Counted from the first letter of the stretch, positions 1-11,868 are shown. The stretch is 64,000 bases of DNA from Pseudoscleropodium purum (GCA_963969395.1 OZ017805.1:124001-188000); one strand, 5' to 3'. Notes: generated by a model not told the origin, from the letters alone. Translations and numbers: made by a program.

Positions 1-429
1 TATAAGGGAAAAACAAGGCCTATCCCATGGATCTAAAGCTACCTTCAGTGAATGGAACCTAGTGTTCTAATTCTGTGATGCTTTGACTAAGTGTAGTCCA
101 CAATTCTATCCACTACTAGTGGTAGTCTTCAAGCAACCACCAAGACCTCCAAGTATACTATATACATTGGCAATGGCAATGCAGCAATTTCCATGAACGC
201 CATCATTTACACTCTAAATGTGAACCCTTGCTTCGTAGTGCATTGCCATGTATTTTTTACAAATATGAAACACTCAAAAGCATTTGAGTTTTTTATCCTC
301 GGTCCACTACGTCCCCAATTCGAAGTACTGTAAGTGTGACATACTCCTCAGCTTTTCCAATGCTTTGAGCAACTCTGGTCCTCGACTGTACTCCATACTA
401 CATGCACATCTCTAGTTGGCATTTTCCCT

Positions 430-1240
430 CTTTTGCTTCTACAAGGACCTTTCATCCCAAGCGTCCCACAACTGTCCAAACGATTCACTACAAGCTTCTT
501 TAGCAAGTCTCTTATACTTCTTTTTAGCATACTGAGGTAGCGGACACCATTTAACATGTGGAGATAGAGGTCTCTCACCCAAACTAGGATTGGGCAACAC
601 CAATTTTGGAGGATCATTGCCGACTAAGATGCTAGGCTTCAAAGTTCCCTCAACATTTCCCTGAGACTGAAGACATCCACTCACTCAACATTATGAGCGT
701 ACAAAATAAATGGTGTAGCTAAAGCTTTGAATTTTGATCACAATTTCAAGTAGGAAGAAGAATCTAACAATGATATTCAAGTTGCATTGACTTAACTAGA
801 TAGAAATAATTTTTAACTCACTCATGTAGATAGACACGCACTCCTACCACTAATTCAAGTTGATGCAACTTGAATTACATATACAGAAAGCATAAAGAAT
901 CGATGGAGTCATATCTTAGGACCAACAACTGAATCCATTTCTTCGTTGTACAGCTTCTTTGGTGTCATACTATTCACAAAGCCTTCATCCCAAGTTGAGA
1001 CCAAATGAGGCTAGCGTTTCAACGGAGAAGGAGAATTCACGATATTTGGGTGCTTCTTGTTGTTAGGTGGGTTGTCCACCACTCCATCCTCGGTAGGCAA
1101 CTAGAAAAAGTCTACTATGGAACGCGATGTGGCGACCAAGAATATGATGTGTCCCAATCCGCTTAGTGATATGGCGAACTATCCATAGTTAAAGAAAAAA
1201 TTGATGGAGGCAATAGACTTGTTCCTTTTGTAAAATCCAA
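430..1240 (-). pseudogene. Element B, remnant of gene-cluster block 5
   Basis: Decayed homologue of the element A block at 35215-35856. The reading frame at 439-684 ends in LWDAWDERSL, matching TWDAWEERLL in A. The stretch 920-1180 encodes counterparts of the A segments around QRKLYEDA and GVVNSPPNKK. A segment at about 685-920 with no counterpart in the A block separates them and holds two B palindromes (776-796, 854-874), so it could be an intron. Stops and frame breaks are frequent. No function is known for this block in either element. Confidence 0.5.
776..874. repeat. Element B palindromes, two sites
   Basis: Sites at 776-796 (imperfect) and 854-874. The second has arms TTCAAGTTGA and GCAACTTGAA around a central T. 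They lie in the segment that interrupts the block 5 homologue. Confidence 0.65.
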
Positions 1241-2136
1241 GCAAAGAATCCACACGCACTACCTGTAAGCAAATAGAGGACCCCCATCAAAAGTATGTTT
1301 CTCCACAAAAGCATATATAAACAATAAATACATTGTACATGGCAAATACAAGGTAGTCAATAAGTCGCACCAAACAAGGCAATCAATACAAGGCAGATAG
1401 AAAAGGCTTAGTCACACAGCATCCCAATACCAATCCTCTTATTCAGGGTCAAGCATCTCGACATGTTAGTAGCTTAGTATAACTGAATCCTCAAACCACG
1501 TAGGACGTCTCAGATTCAGGGCTCTCCACTCATCATACAAAACATTGGACTCTTCAATGGCCTTTTCAAGCTCATCCACTGGTGTTTGGTCAAATTCCTG
1601 GAGCAATGTATAATGCCCATACTTATTGAAATCAAATCAAAACATTCAAGGTGAGCACCAAATCAAAACATACATGGTGAGTGGAGAATACCAAATCAAA
1701 ACATTCAAAGCAAAATTGTAGAATAAGGTCAGGCACTTACAGGATCTGTGGCTTCACTATCTAGTGAAGCCAAGGTCGTCTAAGTTGCTGCCCCACCCTC
1801 ACAGTCAGGAATAAAGAAATCAAGTTGAGGCGGTTGTGCATCCATAACAAGATCATTGCAAAGCGACAATGAATCCATGCCAATGTTCTCAAGATTGGTT
1901 GAAGGAGTACAAGGTGGAACATCAGAGGAATTGGACTCAAGGACATCATTGCAAGGAGTCATTTTTATGTTTTCTTGAATTGGTCCAAAAAAAAATATTG
2001 TAAGGAATACATTTTATTATATGATCTCATGACGAGAAATATATTATATGTTGTACATTTGAAATGTCTAGACATCTAGCTGCCCACCTATCTAGTTGTA
2101 TATGCTCAATTAATGCAAAAAAAAATGTGAAGTGGG
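1241..2136 (-). pseudogene. Element B, unassigned cluster remnant
   Basis: This stretch occupies the position of block 4 in element A, but I find no trace of the FCP1-like phosphatase domain. Short open stretches exist on the minus strand: one around 1480-1615 reads VDELEKAIEESNVLYDEW, and another at 1780-1962 reads as a 60-residue acidic peptide. They may be remnants of a different exon or simply noise. The sequence is otherwise AT-rich and without clear structure. Confidence 0.25.
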
Positions 2137-2157
2137 TTCAAGTCAGTGCGACTTGAA
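2137..2157. repeat. Element B palindrome
   Basis: A 21-bp dyad with arms TTCAAGTCAG and GCGACTTGAA, lying between two coding remnants just as the A sites lie between coding blocks. Confidence 0.7.
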
Positions 2158-2289
2158 AGGAGAAGAAAGAGGTCACCAAGAACAACTTGCTCCGGCCTCT
2201 AGAATCACATCTAACCCCTTGGCCCTAGTCTCAACCTAGTCCTATGTCTCCTCAACTACATCACTTCTTTCAAGTGCAAAGTTAGAAGT

Positions 2290-2960
2290 CTGAGCAACAA
2301 TGACCCCACCATCTCTTTTTTCATTTGTTGTTGATGGATTTCCCAAGGTTTGGTGCACCTACCTCCCACCGTCGGAGGATCCGTGCGCCTTGGCAAGAAG
2401 AAGAAGCTTCTACGATTGTGATGGTGAAAGCAACATCATGGCAAGTGGAGCAATGTTCTTGCTAGTCAGAGACACAAAGATACTTCTCGCAATTCCAGTC
2501 ATTAGATTCGGCACGACATCGCTCATCCAGTCCTTCATGTCCTACTTGTCTGCCTGCTGAGCCCTCTCCATCTCTACCTTGTCTTCTAGGCGTTGCTTCT
2601 TCATGTCTTCCTTGTCATTTAGGAGGAAACTCAAAATCTGCTTCATTTCACCGACTTCTATCAGAGACTCTACTCTACTCTTCTTCTGAGGCATCAACTT
2701 GGACAAACTCGGTGTCCCATAGGGACAGGCTGTAGCAGATACAATGGACACAAGAATGATGCTTGCAATTGGAACATCATCTAGGTGCATTTCCTTGTCT
2801 TCCTTCCATGCGGCTTCTTCCATCTGCAAATCTTGGATCTTTGAAATGTCATTACTAGCATCTTCTTCTTCTTCCTCCTTCTCCTGAGTGAGTTTGGACT
2901 CTTTCTTTTTTCCTTTCCTTGAGCTCGACTCAACTTCCTTCCCCGTCTTCAATCCTTCAT
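2290..2960 (-). pseudogene. Element B, remnant of gene-cluster block 3 (acidic, low-complexity protein)
   Basis: Homologue of the A block at 37486-38556. The longest open stretch (2542-2952, 136 residues) begins with a Ser/Lys-rich segment, then an acidic run (KEEEEED), then a region rich in Glu, Lys and Gln with coiled-coil character. This matches the order in A: SSRRKLRS, then a long Glu run, then a Gln-rich helix. The frame continues past a stop towards 2290. Function is unknown; the composition suggests a flexible, nuclear, charged protein segment. Confidence 0.45.
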
Positions 2961-3141
2961 CAAATGGAAACTTTCGTCAACAAAGTAGTTGCCATCCAGG
3001 AAATCCTTCTTGTCCATGCTCTCGGAGAGGCTTGCAAATCTCCCAAACTTCTCCATGTCACTATTGTCTGCAATGGCGAAGTGGTCCAATCTAGTCATCT
3101 ACGCTTTACTAGATGACTATTAGATCCAACACTCAATCCAA

Positions 3142-3259
3142 TTCAAGTTGCACCAACTTGAAATGAAGAATACATTTAAGGGAGAAATCAAGGTTGAAAA
3201 CTGGAGCAAAAGATGAATGACTAAGAGGACAGAAGGCAATCAAGTCGACTCAACTTGAA
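3142..3259. repeat. Element B palindromes, two sites
   Basis: Sites at 3142-3162 (arms TTCAAGTTGC / CAACTTGAA) and 3239-3259 (ATCAAGTCGA / TCAACTTGAA). They lie between the block 3 and block 2 remnants, the same place as the paired A sites at 38608 and 38697. Confidence 0.7.
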
Positions 3260-3299
3260 CAAAACTTACCTAGGTAACACAGACAAGTTTACTTCAAGC

Positions 3300-4620
3300 A
3301 AAGATTGAGAACACTATCGACCACGGGTTACAAAGGAGATCTAGAACCTATAGATAGAACTCCATCCTCAACTTGGTATTATAGATCCTAAACTTGAGCT
3401 CATTGTATAGACCTATCTTTTGCCACTTCAATAGGGGAACCACCTCAACTCTTTTTAGAATGGTTTTGGCCTTTAGCTTTGTCCATTTCTTGATGAAATA
3501 GATCAGGTTCACAGACGCCTTTGCAAGGCTGGAATTTGTGGACAAATCCTCCAACCTCTAGATCGAGGCCAACAAGTATTCCAAATATTGTACAATGTAG
3601 TGCTCTCCGAAAATCCCATTCTTGATTGTTATACTAAGGTCATTGTCCATGTTCTAATCTCCTGAGATCCATAGCTAGACGTTAGGATCAGATGGAGTTA
3701 GATTGTCAAGCTCCATGATGGTCTTCAAGAAATCCAAGTAATATGGATAGTCCCGAGGCGTGGTTTTCTTGTGAATGACTCCTGGAATGTTCCGAAAGTC
3801 CATAACAGCAAGGATCATGGAGTCCTTGGGGCTTTCATTCCACTCATCATCGATCCAAGATGAGAAATTGTTTGCCTCCATGTCGTACGGCCTCAAAAAT
3901 AAATTCGCTCGAACTTCTTATACTTGCCCTTGATTTGCAGAAAGACCCTAATGAACTCCATAGCATACTAGGATATATCCCTTACATTCTTAAACTTACT
4001 CGAAAGCTTCTTGGACTAAGAAAAAAACTCCTCTCAAAGACCAGTCAATAGTAGGTTTTTAGTGGCCTTTGTGACATTGTTATTCTCTTGAAGTCCTTCC
4101 ATGTACTGACCGATAGTTGCCCTCGCTATCAAAAAGTCAAGGGTGCGATTCTCAATGTAGATGTACTTGCGCACTACCTTTTTGCACTTGTTCCTCTCAA
4201 GCCAGTCCTTGGCACTGTAATAGTCGACCACAACGCCAACGATCTTTATTGTTACCTTTGAGTGCGTGTGCTTTTGATTAGGGGTCCGGTTTAAGATATG
4301 CAACGTTAGCTTCTTTAGGTCCAGCTCCATGAAGTTTTCCAACCACCTAAAGAACTCGTGGGCGATGACTCTATTTTTCTTTTTATCCCACGTCTTGGAG
4401 TTCTTAAAGGGCAAGAGGGTCTTTGGATTGATGAGAAGCCCATAAAACATACTTGAGATAACCTCTTTCTATAGACCATCAACCTCATCTGACATGGTGA
4501 TGAGTTTGATCTTGTTGTGAATGATGATGTCTTTGATCTTCTTCTTTGTCAAAGCTCTCTAATGCTTTATGACATCGAGCATTGCGAAACACAATTTCAT
4601 TGCCTCATCAAATTCCTATT
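3300..4620 (-). pseudogene. Element B, remnant of gene-cluster block 2
   Basis: Decayed homologue of the A block at 38737-40083. Matching pieces in order on the minus strand are LINPKTLLPFKN (A: LINPDTDKMFNA), HTHSKVTIKIVGVV (A: HSYPKVTVKAISTV), YYSAKDWLERNK (A: CYSTKEWVERRK), VMDFRNIPGV (A: VIDFRSLPGV) and FRIYNTKLRMEFYL (A: YRIYNMELRMEFYL). Several stops and frame changes interrupt it. The conserved segments show this was a real protein of about 450 residues, but I recognise no named domain. Confidence 0.6.
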
Positions 4621-4644
4621 TCATCACAATGAAGAGATATAAGA

Positions 4645-4724
4645 TTCAAGTCACATCAACCTAAAACACCACAATGAGAATAATATAACATTACAACTAC
4701 TCATTCAAATTGAATCGACTTGAA
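4645..4724. repeat. Element B palindromes, two sites
   Basis: Sites at 4645-4665 (right arm decayed) and 4704-4724 (TTCAAATTGA / TCGACTTGAA). They lie between the block 2 and block 1 remnants, matching the A site at 40175, which is inside a short intron. Confidence 0.6.
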
Positions 4725-4739
4725 GTGATTGCTCACCAC

Positions 4740-6200
4740 CTACTTCTACAGAAAAACTACATCTTTGATAGTTTTTTTCTTTTCTTTGACCTTTTGTCCG
4801 AAGTTGATGAGTTCCTTAGGGGAGGCAAGCAACCCAAGCTTAGCCAGACATTTATAGCACTAATGATGTTTGTACCCTATGTTGGCTAATAGGTATGGAG
4901 GTGGTTCATTTTGTTGTAGAATGCGGAAATTTGTCTAATAATCAAATGCTTTGGATTCCAGACCACAAAGCATTCCCATGTCTCAAAATTTTTGTACTTC
5001 ACTTCCACGCCTTCAAGGTCTCTCATCCGCTTTGAGGCCTCCACACTATATTGGTCGTTAACCATCTAAAACTTGTCATCCTTGATTTCTTCCCATTTTT
5101 GAGGTCTTGCCATCAAGTTCTAAGGCATGGCACACAACGTCATTTTTTTGTCACGATCTAGCATCTCCAAGTAAAATTGGAGCATTGACTTGACCCCAAC
5201 TTCTTCTAACACTTGGACATTGATAGTCTCTGGTGAGGTTTCCAGATTATCAATGTGTATGGTTTTTTTTACACCTTAGTCGAAAATATATGAGTCTTTG
5301 CAATTTGTCTAGTGATCCTCATATATCTTTTTCGACTCAAGGTAGGAAAATTCCTTGTCATTGTCAATGAAGTTCCTTGGGAACCTTGTCAAGATGGAGG
5401 CCATGTTGTCGTTCTTTTTGGCCTTATCTTTTGCCTCTACATCCGCCTTTGCCTTTGCATGAGTCTTGGGTAGAGCGAGCGGGCTGGCACTAGGAGTTCC
5501 TCTCCCGTCCTTGGCAATGGTCTTCTTTTTCATTTTATTGCGTTGAGTACCCGTAGTTTCAACGACTAGGGATCCATCACTCCCTCTTGCTCTTGTCAAG
5601 TCTTTGGTGATTGAGAGGGGTCTCATTTCAACTACTTTGTTCTTGTTCTTGACCAGATAATTGTTGAAACCGTGGACAATGTTGTGGAGCCTAGACACCA
5701 ATATTTTAGGTTTTAAAGGACCTTTGTCCTTGCCCAAATAACGCCCCCTCTCAATGTGGTCAACCATAGCCTTGTGCAACTCCATGAACAGTGAATCTTC
5801 TAGGCTTCTTTAGGTAGCTGCAATAGAGAAGATGACTCCTACTTTAGGCACAATGTAGGAAAAAGTGTATTCGTGCTATTGGTCAAGGAAGTTGGTTTTG
5901 CTTGAGACCACTATTTCATCGTTTGGCCCGGTAGTTACAACTCTTATAGTCTCGTGGAACAAGTTCAGAAGGGTTGCGACTTGGTTTTTCCATTTGGTTT
6001 GGAAGCTCAGGTGTCCAGAAGCCAGATTCAAGACGATATTCCAATACTCCACATCCTATGGCTCCTTCGAAGTCCAACATTCACTAAGCATGAGCTTGTC
6101 ATTATATTCTTTAGGGTCATCATCTCCTCCTAATAGGAATTTGGTGAAGTGTGATTCAAAGCATTTGGTTTGTTCCTCCATCTTTGTAGGTATAAAATAA
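4740..6200 (-). pseudogene. Element B, remnant of gene-cluster block 1 (ParB/DGQHR-like)
   Basis: Decayed homologue of the 480-residue A block at 40204-41646. The longest open part (5309-5785) covers the basic middle linker rich in Lys, Ala and Asp. Further 3', after a stop, the frame reads MTLCAMP, then WEEIKDDKF, MVNDQYSVEASKRM and WECFVVWN. These match A: TLCVMP, WEDIENGKF, IISGQHSVAANKF and WNCFVVWS. The GQH motif has decayed to DQY here, in keeping with a dead copy. Confidence 0.6.
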
Positions 6201-6286
6201 ATATTAGATTTCTAGTCAAATCAAGTTCCTTTGCTTGTATAGCACCATTTTTTGGTGCTTTAACATTATGATATCTGCCTACCTAT

Positions 6287-6485
6287 TTCAAGGCAACTCG
6301 ACTTGATGTTCTAGTTTCATGCGAATCCCTTTCAAGTCATATCAACTTGATTGTTTTAATAGTTTGAAGTACTCCTTTAGAAGGAAAAAACATATATCTC
6401 AAGTTCTGATCTCAATTATTTTCTAGAGTATTCTAGATTGATTATAGTTTGAACCCCTCACTAGTTCAAGTCACATTGACTTGAA
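6287..6485. repeat. Element B palindrome cluster, left part
   Basis: Sites at 6287-6307, 6331-6351 and 6465-6485; the best has arms TTCAAGTCAC and TTGACTTGAA. They continue on the other side of the inserted CCGG-rich element (8258 onward), so the insertion split an existing cluster. Confidence 0.75.
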
Positions 6486-6796
6486 TGTTACAATTTTCAA
6501 CATCTATATCTACTGACATCGTCTTAGAAGCTTATTCTATTGTCGCAGCTTAAAATTTTGATTTTCTTAGTATGCACCAAAATAGGAACGGAAACTAGCC
6601 ATTAGGGAACCGGATCCGATTAGGTGGAGAAGGAAAACTCAAAATTAGCACGGAACGTGAAGTAGTGGGCCTCTTGGATCTAATCCGGTCAGGAGTAACT
6701 AACGACGGAAACGGAATGCAACACGGATTAGGTCTAGGACCGGATTATGATGGTGAACCGGATTCATGATGACCAAACCGGAAAGGGTCCAGAGAC

Positions 6797-6804
6797 TATA
6801 TAAG
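6797..6804 (+). promoter_or_regulatory. TATA box of the ORF leader, copy 1
   Basis: TATATAAG before a C-rich initiator-like stretch. The equivalent positions in copies 2 and 3 read TATAAAAG, so this is probably the promoter of the internal gene. Confidence 0.5.
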
Positions 6805-7155
6805 GAGGAGCCTTCACTGTTGCACCCCCTTTTAGAAACTCGACCTTGAGCGCGCGTTGTAGAGTTTTTGCATTTGTGTGCTTCAAGCTTTGATTCCGGT
6901 TGAGATCGGAGAGAGAACGTGGGGAACGGAACCGGAACTTAAGTGAAGTCTTCGAGCAGCTGGATCCGCAGAGCAGAAGCCCGACAGTAGGATCTAGGGT
7001 TGTAGAGTAGATAGGATTTTGATTTCAGTTAGGAGTAGGAGCGGATCCGGATCCGGCTCAACAGTATTAGGTCAGACCGGAAGTTAGATTAGGGTGGCGG
7101 TGGACCCCCACGGGTTTTCCGCTCCTTTTTGTGCTTTTAGGGTTTTTACCCTTTG

Positions 7156-7163
7156 TATATAAA
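7156..7163 (+). promoter_or_regulatory. Second TATA box, copy 1
   Basis: TATATAAA conserved in all three copies, downstream of the ORF position. If the element is a solo LTR, this would be the candidate retrotranscript promoter. Confidence 0.45.
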
Positions 7164-8050
7164 TCGGTTCCTGCGATGGGAACTGGGAGTCTTCATTTTG
7201 CAAATTTCTTGTACCTTTCTCTTCTCCTCATTATGTGTCTCTCTCCAGTGCGACAGGATTGTATGATGTGGAGTTAGGATAGCACGAGCCGGTTTGCGAG
7301 TGATTTCTCCCCTTGGTGTTTCTTTTCCGATCCTAGGTGCATGTGAGTAGGTATCGAAGAGTTGGGAGTGAACTTAGTTCCTCAGCACGTCTAGAGTTTG
7401 AGATTCCGGGTGAGAAAGCCGTTGTTAGGCTAGGCGGGTAGGGAGGGATTCCTTAGCTGCGCTACAACTCCCGGGTGGGAAATCCGGTCGAGTGTCCGAT
7501 CTCCTGTGAGGTCTTACCGCCTTAGTTGGTAAACGGAAGAACTTTAGTTGATGTTGGAACGGACGGGTGCACTTGTAACCACCTGTCTTCGCACGGATCA
7601 GAAGTAGCATCAAGGTCGTTGTAGTATGAGAGGGTCGAGTGTGGGGTCTTTGTGTGACCTACAACTCGGATTGCTATCTGGGTTGTTGTGAAGGACCAAA
7701 CCGGATCCGGATTAGCTTAGGAGTTTAGGAAGTAGGACAGTGGGTCTTCAGCCACTATAAGTCACGGAAGGAGTGGTGGGCCTACCACTCTCAAATGTAA
7801 GCGGCGACCCCTCTGATGGTGAAACAGAGGCAAAACCAAACCGGATAGGATTACGGATACATGATGACCATCCGGACCGGATTGGTCAGGACGGATTTCC
7901 AGGACCGGAAGTTGTAAAGATCCTGGGATTTGGATATTTGCACAGATCGGATAGTTAGTAGGATCGGAAGAAGGAGTAATCCGGTCTATAGTTATCCGGT
8001 GTGGTGGTATTTTTGGTTCTAGATCTAGGACCGGAAAGTAAGATTGGGAT

Positions 8051-8123
8051 ACTGACTTAGCTTAACTGCTTAATAGAGCTAGATACTTCACAGGATCTCG
8101 TGGGTTCGATCTTTAGAGTCACT
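8051..8123 (+). other. tRNA-like module, copy 1
   Basis: A 73-nt segment with tRNA layout. ACTGAC at the 5' end pairs with GTCACT at the 3' end at five of six positions. AGCT...AGCT forms a D-arm stem, AGAT...ATCT an anticodon-arm-like stem, and GGTTCGATC is a T-loop / B-box sequence. The T-stem 3' side reads TTT where CCC would pair, consistent with C-to-T decay. Box A-like sequence TTAGCTTAACTG is present. It is not a functional tRNA as it stands. Confidence 0.4.
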
Positions 8124-8257
8124 TAGTTATACTCTAGAGCGATTTTTGTGAGTATAATGGGGAATTGACCTGCCCTGTGCTGCGACATCTATCTGATTAT
8201 AGTGAAAGTTATATAATTCAAAAGTACAACTACTTTTCTTATGAGAATAGGATATGT

Positions 8258-8661
8258 TTCAAGTGGCCTTGACTTGAATCATCAATGTGCATTTCTAATC
8301 GCCTTTTCTTTAAATTGCCTTTTCTATCGTAATGCGGGTTTGATGTTTTCAAGTTGCATTGATCTACTTGAGAAGGTGAAATCATTCTATACATATTTTA
8401 GGGTAGGGAGTATTGTACACTTCATTTTGATCAGTTTATAATGGGTTTTGTAATTTTCATTTAGAGGATTTAAATTGATCCAACTTGAATTCAGGTTGAA
8501 TACCTACATGTTACTTTTAGGGGCCTTTTGCTTTATTCTACAAAGTTCTGGACATATTCATTCAAGTCGATGCAACTTGTTTTTGTAAGAAACTGACGGT
8601 TTCAAAGGCTTTTGTGATTGAAAAAATAGAAGATTTCGACTTGAATTGGTTGCAACTTGAA
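8258..8661. repeat. Element B palindrome cluster, right part
   Basis: Sites at 8258-8278, 8348-8372 (expanded spacer), 8469-8489, 8561-8581 and 8641-8661. Starts are 72-121 bp apart. All are variants of the B consensus, with the right arm CAACTTGAA best kept. Confidence 0.7.
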
Positions 8662-10713
8662 TCGGTTCTTAACGATTACCTATTTCTAAATGACTTTAAG
8701 TCACCTCCAATTCATGTCGCCACCAAGTTTATGGAAAATGACTGCACTGAGCTTACCAAAATAAATAAATAAGATACATGAAAAAATGCAAAATTGGAAT
8801 TAAATGAATACATTCGAACCTATAATTGAAGGTAATAGTCTTGGATCTTTAATTCAAATTTTGTAAACAAAATGTGAATCCTACAATCTATATGCAAATA
8901 GGAAAACAACTGAGACTCTTATAATTCATTGCAATACTAGCAAGCAAAAAATAAAAAATAGCAACCATTTGCAACAAGCAACACAAAAGAAAAAACAAGC
9001 GAAAGCAAGAACAAGCTACACAACAAGCAAGACCAGGAAGAATAAGTACATTCACATTGAACCCTAAACAAGTAAGAAACTATAAATCAAGTTTAGGAAA
9101 CATGCTCTACACTTGTCTACACCATTGACTTGATCAAAAAAGATGACTACACACCACTGACTTGATCCCAACACATGAGAGCCTTCACATTCATAGACCT
9201 TCAAATCCAAAACAACCAAAACATAAAGGATACATACCTTTTTTTGCGAAGCTCATAGCTATCAAAGTAGAGGTTGGTTGAAGCTTCGAATCCAAACACC
9301 TGGAATTCCCAGAAGAAGCTCCGCTCCATGTACAGCAATTGCACTCCAAAAAGTCACCGAAGCTTTTAAGTGTAACTCTCACCCAAGCAAATTGAAACAG
9401 AGAAGGACCAACTCCCATCCAAGCAAGCACCAAACTCACACTCATGAACTCCCACCTAGCAATCACCCAAAACTCCTAGGACGTGCCACACCCAAGAAGC
9501 ACTCAACTTACACTAAGAAAGCATCCAACTCTCACCCAAGAATCACTCTACTCGCACCCACCTCCCATCAAACTTGCACAAAGCAAGCACTCAAAACTAA
9601 GACGATGCGCGCCTACAACGATACGACAAATCTAGAAAACACCCAAGAAGGACCCAGCTCGCACTCCATGCGCTGATTTACTTAAACTTACACAAAACAT
9701 GAAGAAAGAAACATGATAAATGAAGGGCAAAAAACAACAATGAAACTCCGAAACCCTAAGCACACATTCATACTACATGGGTTGGAGACAACAAGAGTAT
9801 ACCTGGTCGATGTTCCTTTGAAACTTGGCCACTACATACTCAACCTAAACCGTGCAAAGTTGATACCCTTTGAAGATCATAACCAATTATACTCCAAACA
9901 CGACCACAATGGTTTACATCCTAGTTCACATTCATATCAAATTCGTATTCTACCATGGATGATATTGTGGTTAGTATTTTTGGATGGTATCTTGTTTTGT
10001 ACCCTAGTTCAAGTCGATACCATGCTAATTTATACCATGCCAATTTATACAGTCATATTTCATACTTTGACTATATAATTATAGATAACCCAAAAATTTA
10101 AAACACCCCTCTTGTTTAAGTCGTATATGCCCAAGACTAGTTTAGAGCTTCTTCAAATTTGCTTTGAATTGAACAAAATGTCAACATTATGACAAGTTGC
10201 ATCAATTTCTTCTATGTTGTAAGCGTAAAAATTCAAACTACACATGCAAAATATCTCATAGGAAAAGAGTACACTAAACAGCTTGCTATCCTAGTTTCAA
10301 CAACGGTTGATACTTGGTTGTTTTGATACTTTTTGGAGTACGACTGATTAATCTTTTTTCCATAATGTATGTGATGACCTTACACTTGCTTCATATTTTT
10401 TTTAGATGACATGTAAGAGAATTGAAAGAGGGACACTAGAAAAAAGGTATCATAGAATTTGAATTAGAACCTAATGAAGCCAATAAAAAAATAAAAGGAA
10501 ATGATAGCATACAAAATGAATGTCATTGACTTCAAATAAAAGTGCTTTAAAAAATACAGGCATACAAAAAGGGATGACATGAGTAAAACATTTGAACAAC
10601 AAAACGGATTTATTTTAAGATGGGTATTTGCTTTACAAAAATGGCTAATAAATAAATAAATTTTATTTTATTGGGACCGTAAATGTATTTAAAAGTTCAA
10701 ATTTTGGATGCCG

Positions 10714-10735
10714 AACCCTAAATCCTAAACCTTAA
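10714..10735. repeat. Degenerate telomere-like motif in the core of B
   Basis: Reads AACCCTAAATCCTAAACCTT, a decayed (CCCTAAA)3. Similar motifs occur in the cores of A (42862) and C (55712). Confidence 0.45.
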
Positions 10736-10819
10736 CTTGTAGAATTGCTTTTTACTAAGTGCTATAGTAATTGAGATAAAACATATTTTAAACCAAAAAA
10801 TATTAACCAAATAAACTAA

Positions 10820-11045
10820 GATGAGAGTCATATGCTGTAATACCTTGAAAAAATATGGAAAATGGAAATGGTTTCTATGTTAGAGTCATATGATCAAACA
10901 CCCAGAAAAAATATAAAACAAAAAAATAATTTGGGTGTTACAGTCATATGGTCTAAATATGGATAACACCCAAACTATTTGTATATTTCATTTTTTTTTG
11001 GTGTCATATGAATCTAACACCCCAATGGTAGATGTCATACATTTA
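10820..11045. repeat. Possible miniature inverted-repeat element
   Basis: Contains the motif GTCATATG four times in mixed context with GGGTGTTA and its complement TAACACCC. The arms around 10885-10910 and 11010-11030 are partly inverted copies. The ends are not sharp enough to define a target duplication. Confidence 0.3.
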
Positions 11046-11233
11046 AATTCATGAAAGGTGATAAATGTGAAGTTAAACTAAATAATTTCATTAACTTATG
11101 TATTAAAGGAAAAAAAAAATTCTACAATTCGGATTTTAGGATGTAGAGTTAACATATCATTACAGTAAACAACCAATTCAAATTCCTAATCATATTGAAG
11201 TAAAATTTTAATGTCTCGGTTTCTAATCCTTTC

Positions 11234-11458
11234 AAAATAATCAATCATTTAAATAGTCGTTTGTATTCATAAGTACCTTTCATAAGTATATAAGGTTTTC
11301 AAAGTGCGCCATCATGCTATGATTTCATATGATTGGCATCATGGTTTTAAAATAATCATCATTCTAAATAGTGATTTGCATTCAGAAGTAGCACTCATTA
11401 ATGCGCAAGGTATTCAAAGTGTACCATCATGCAATGATTTCATATGATTGGCATCATA
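11234..11458. repeat. Tandem duplication, two units of about 112 bp
   Basis: Units begin with AAAATAATC at 11234 and 11349, and both end in CATATGATTGGCATCAT. The copies have diverged moderately, so the duplication is not recent. Confidence 0.8.
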
Positions 11459-11811
11459 TACTCTCTTTGAATGCTTGAAGACTTTGAAGCTTATTTATTT
11501 ATATGGTATTCCAATCTTTCTTCATGACTTTTGGTATTTCATTCATATGTAATACAATGCATGGCTCATAGTTCATAATGTTAAAAAAAATTGCTAGAAC
11601 TAAAATTGTTCAAGTTTTAGAATTTAATGTACATCTTTAACATTCAATCCACTACCTTATATAAATTTAGGTAGTTTTGAAATTTAAAACTTACAGTAAA
11701 AAAAATCTAAAAAAACATAAGGTGCTTAAAGATGCATTTTTATGTACTAAACTTGCAAACCAAGTACACAAAAATTATAAATATTAATTTTTTGGGAAAA
11801 AAATAACCCAA

Positions 11812-11815
<4 letters not shown>

Positions 11816-11866
<51 letters not shown>
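11816..11866. repeat. (AT)n microsatellite
   Basis: About 25 uninterrupted AT units in the core of element B. Confidence 0.95.

Positions 11867-11868
<2 letters not shown>

Larger units (their letters stand above)
6541..8187 (+). mobile_element. CCGG-rich TG...CA element, copy 1 (internal deletion)
   Basis: Starts TGTCGCAGC and ends GCTGCGACA, a 9-bp terminal inverted repeat, with a perfect 5-bp target duplication TCTAT (6536-6540 and 8188-8192). It is 1647 bp. Compared with copies 2 and 3 it lacks about 1.6 kb covering nearly all of the ORF: the sequence jumps near 6925 from the 5' leader to the last codons of the ORF. No paired long terminal repeats are visible. It can be read either as a solo LTR of a retrotransposon with a very long LTR, or as a non-autonomous DNA transposon. 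It inserted into the palindrome cluster of element B. Confidence 0.85.

Noticed and set aside
8051..8123. Functional tRNA gene
   Set aside because: T-stem pairing is lost, the D-loop is too long, and the segment is an integral part of the mobile element in all three copies.
6541..8187. Complete LTR retrotransposon
   Set aside because: The two ends share only a 9-bp inverted terminus; no direct long repeat, primer-binding site or gag-pol is present.
11816..11866. (AT)n tract as replication origin or terminus
   Set aside because: Ordinary microsatellite expansion; no supporting structure around it.
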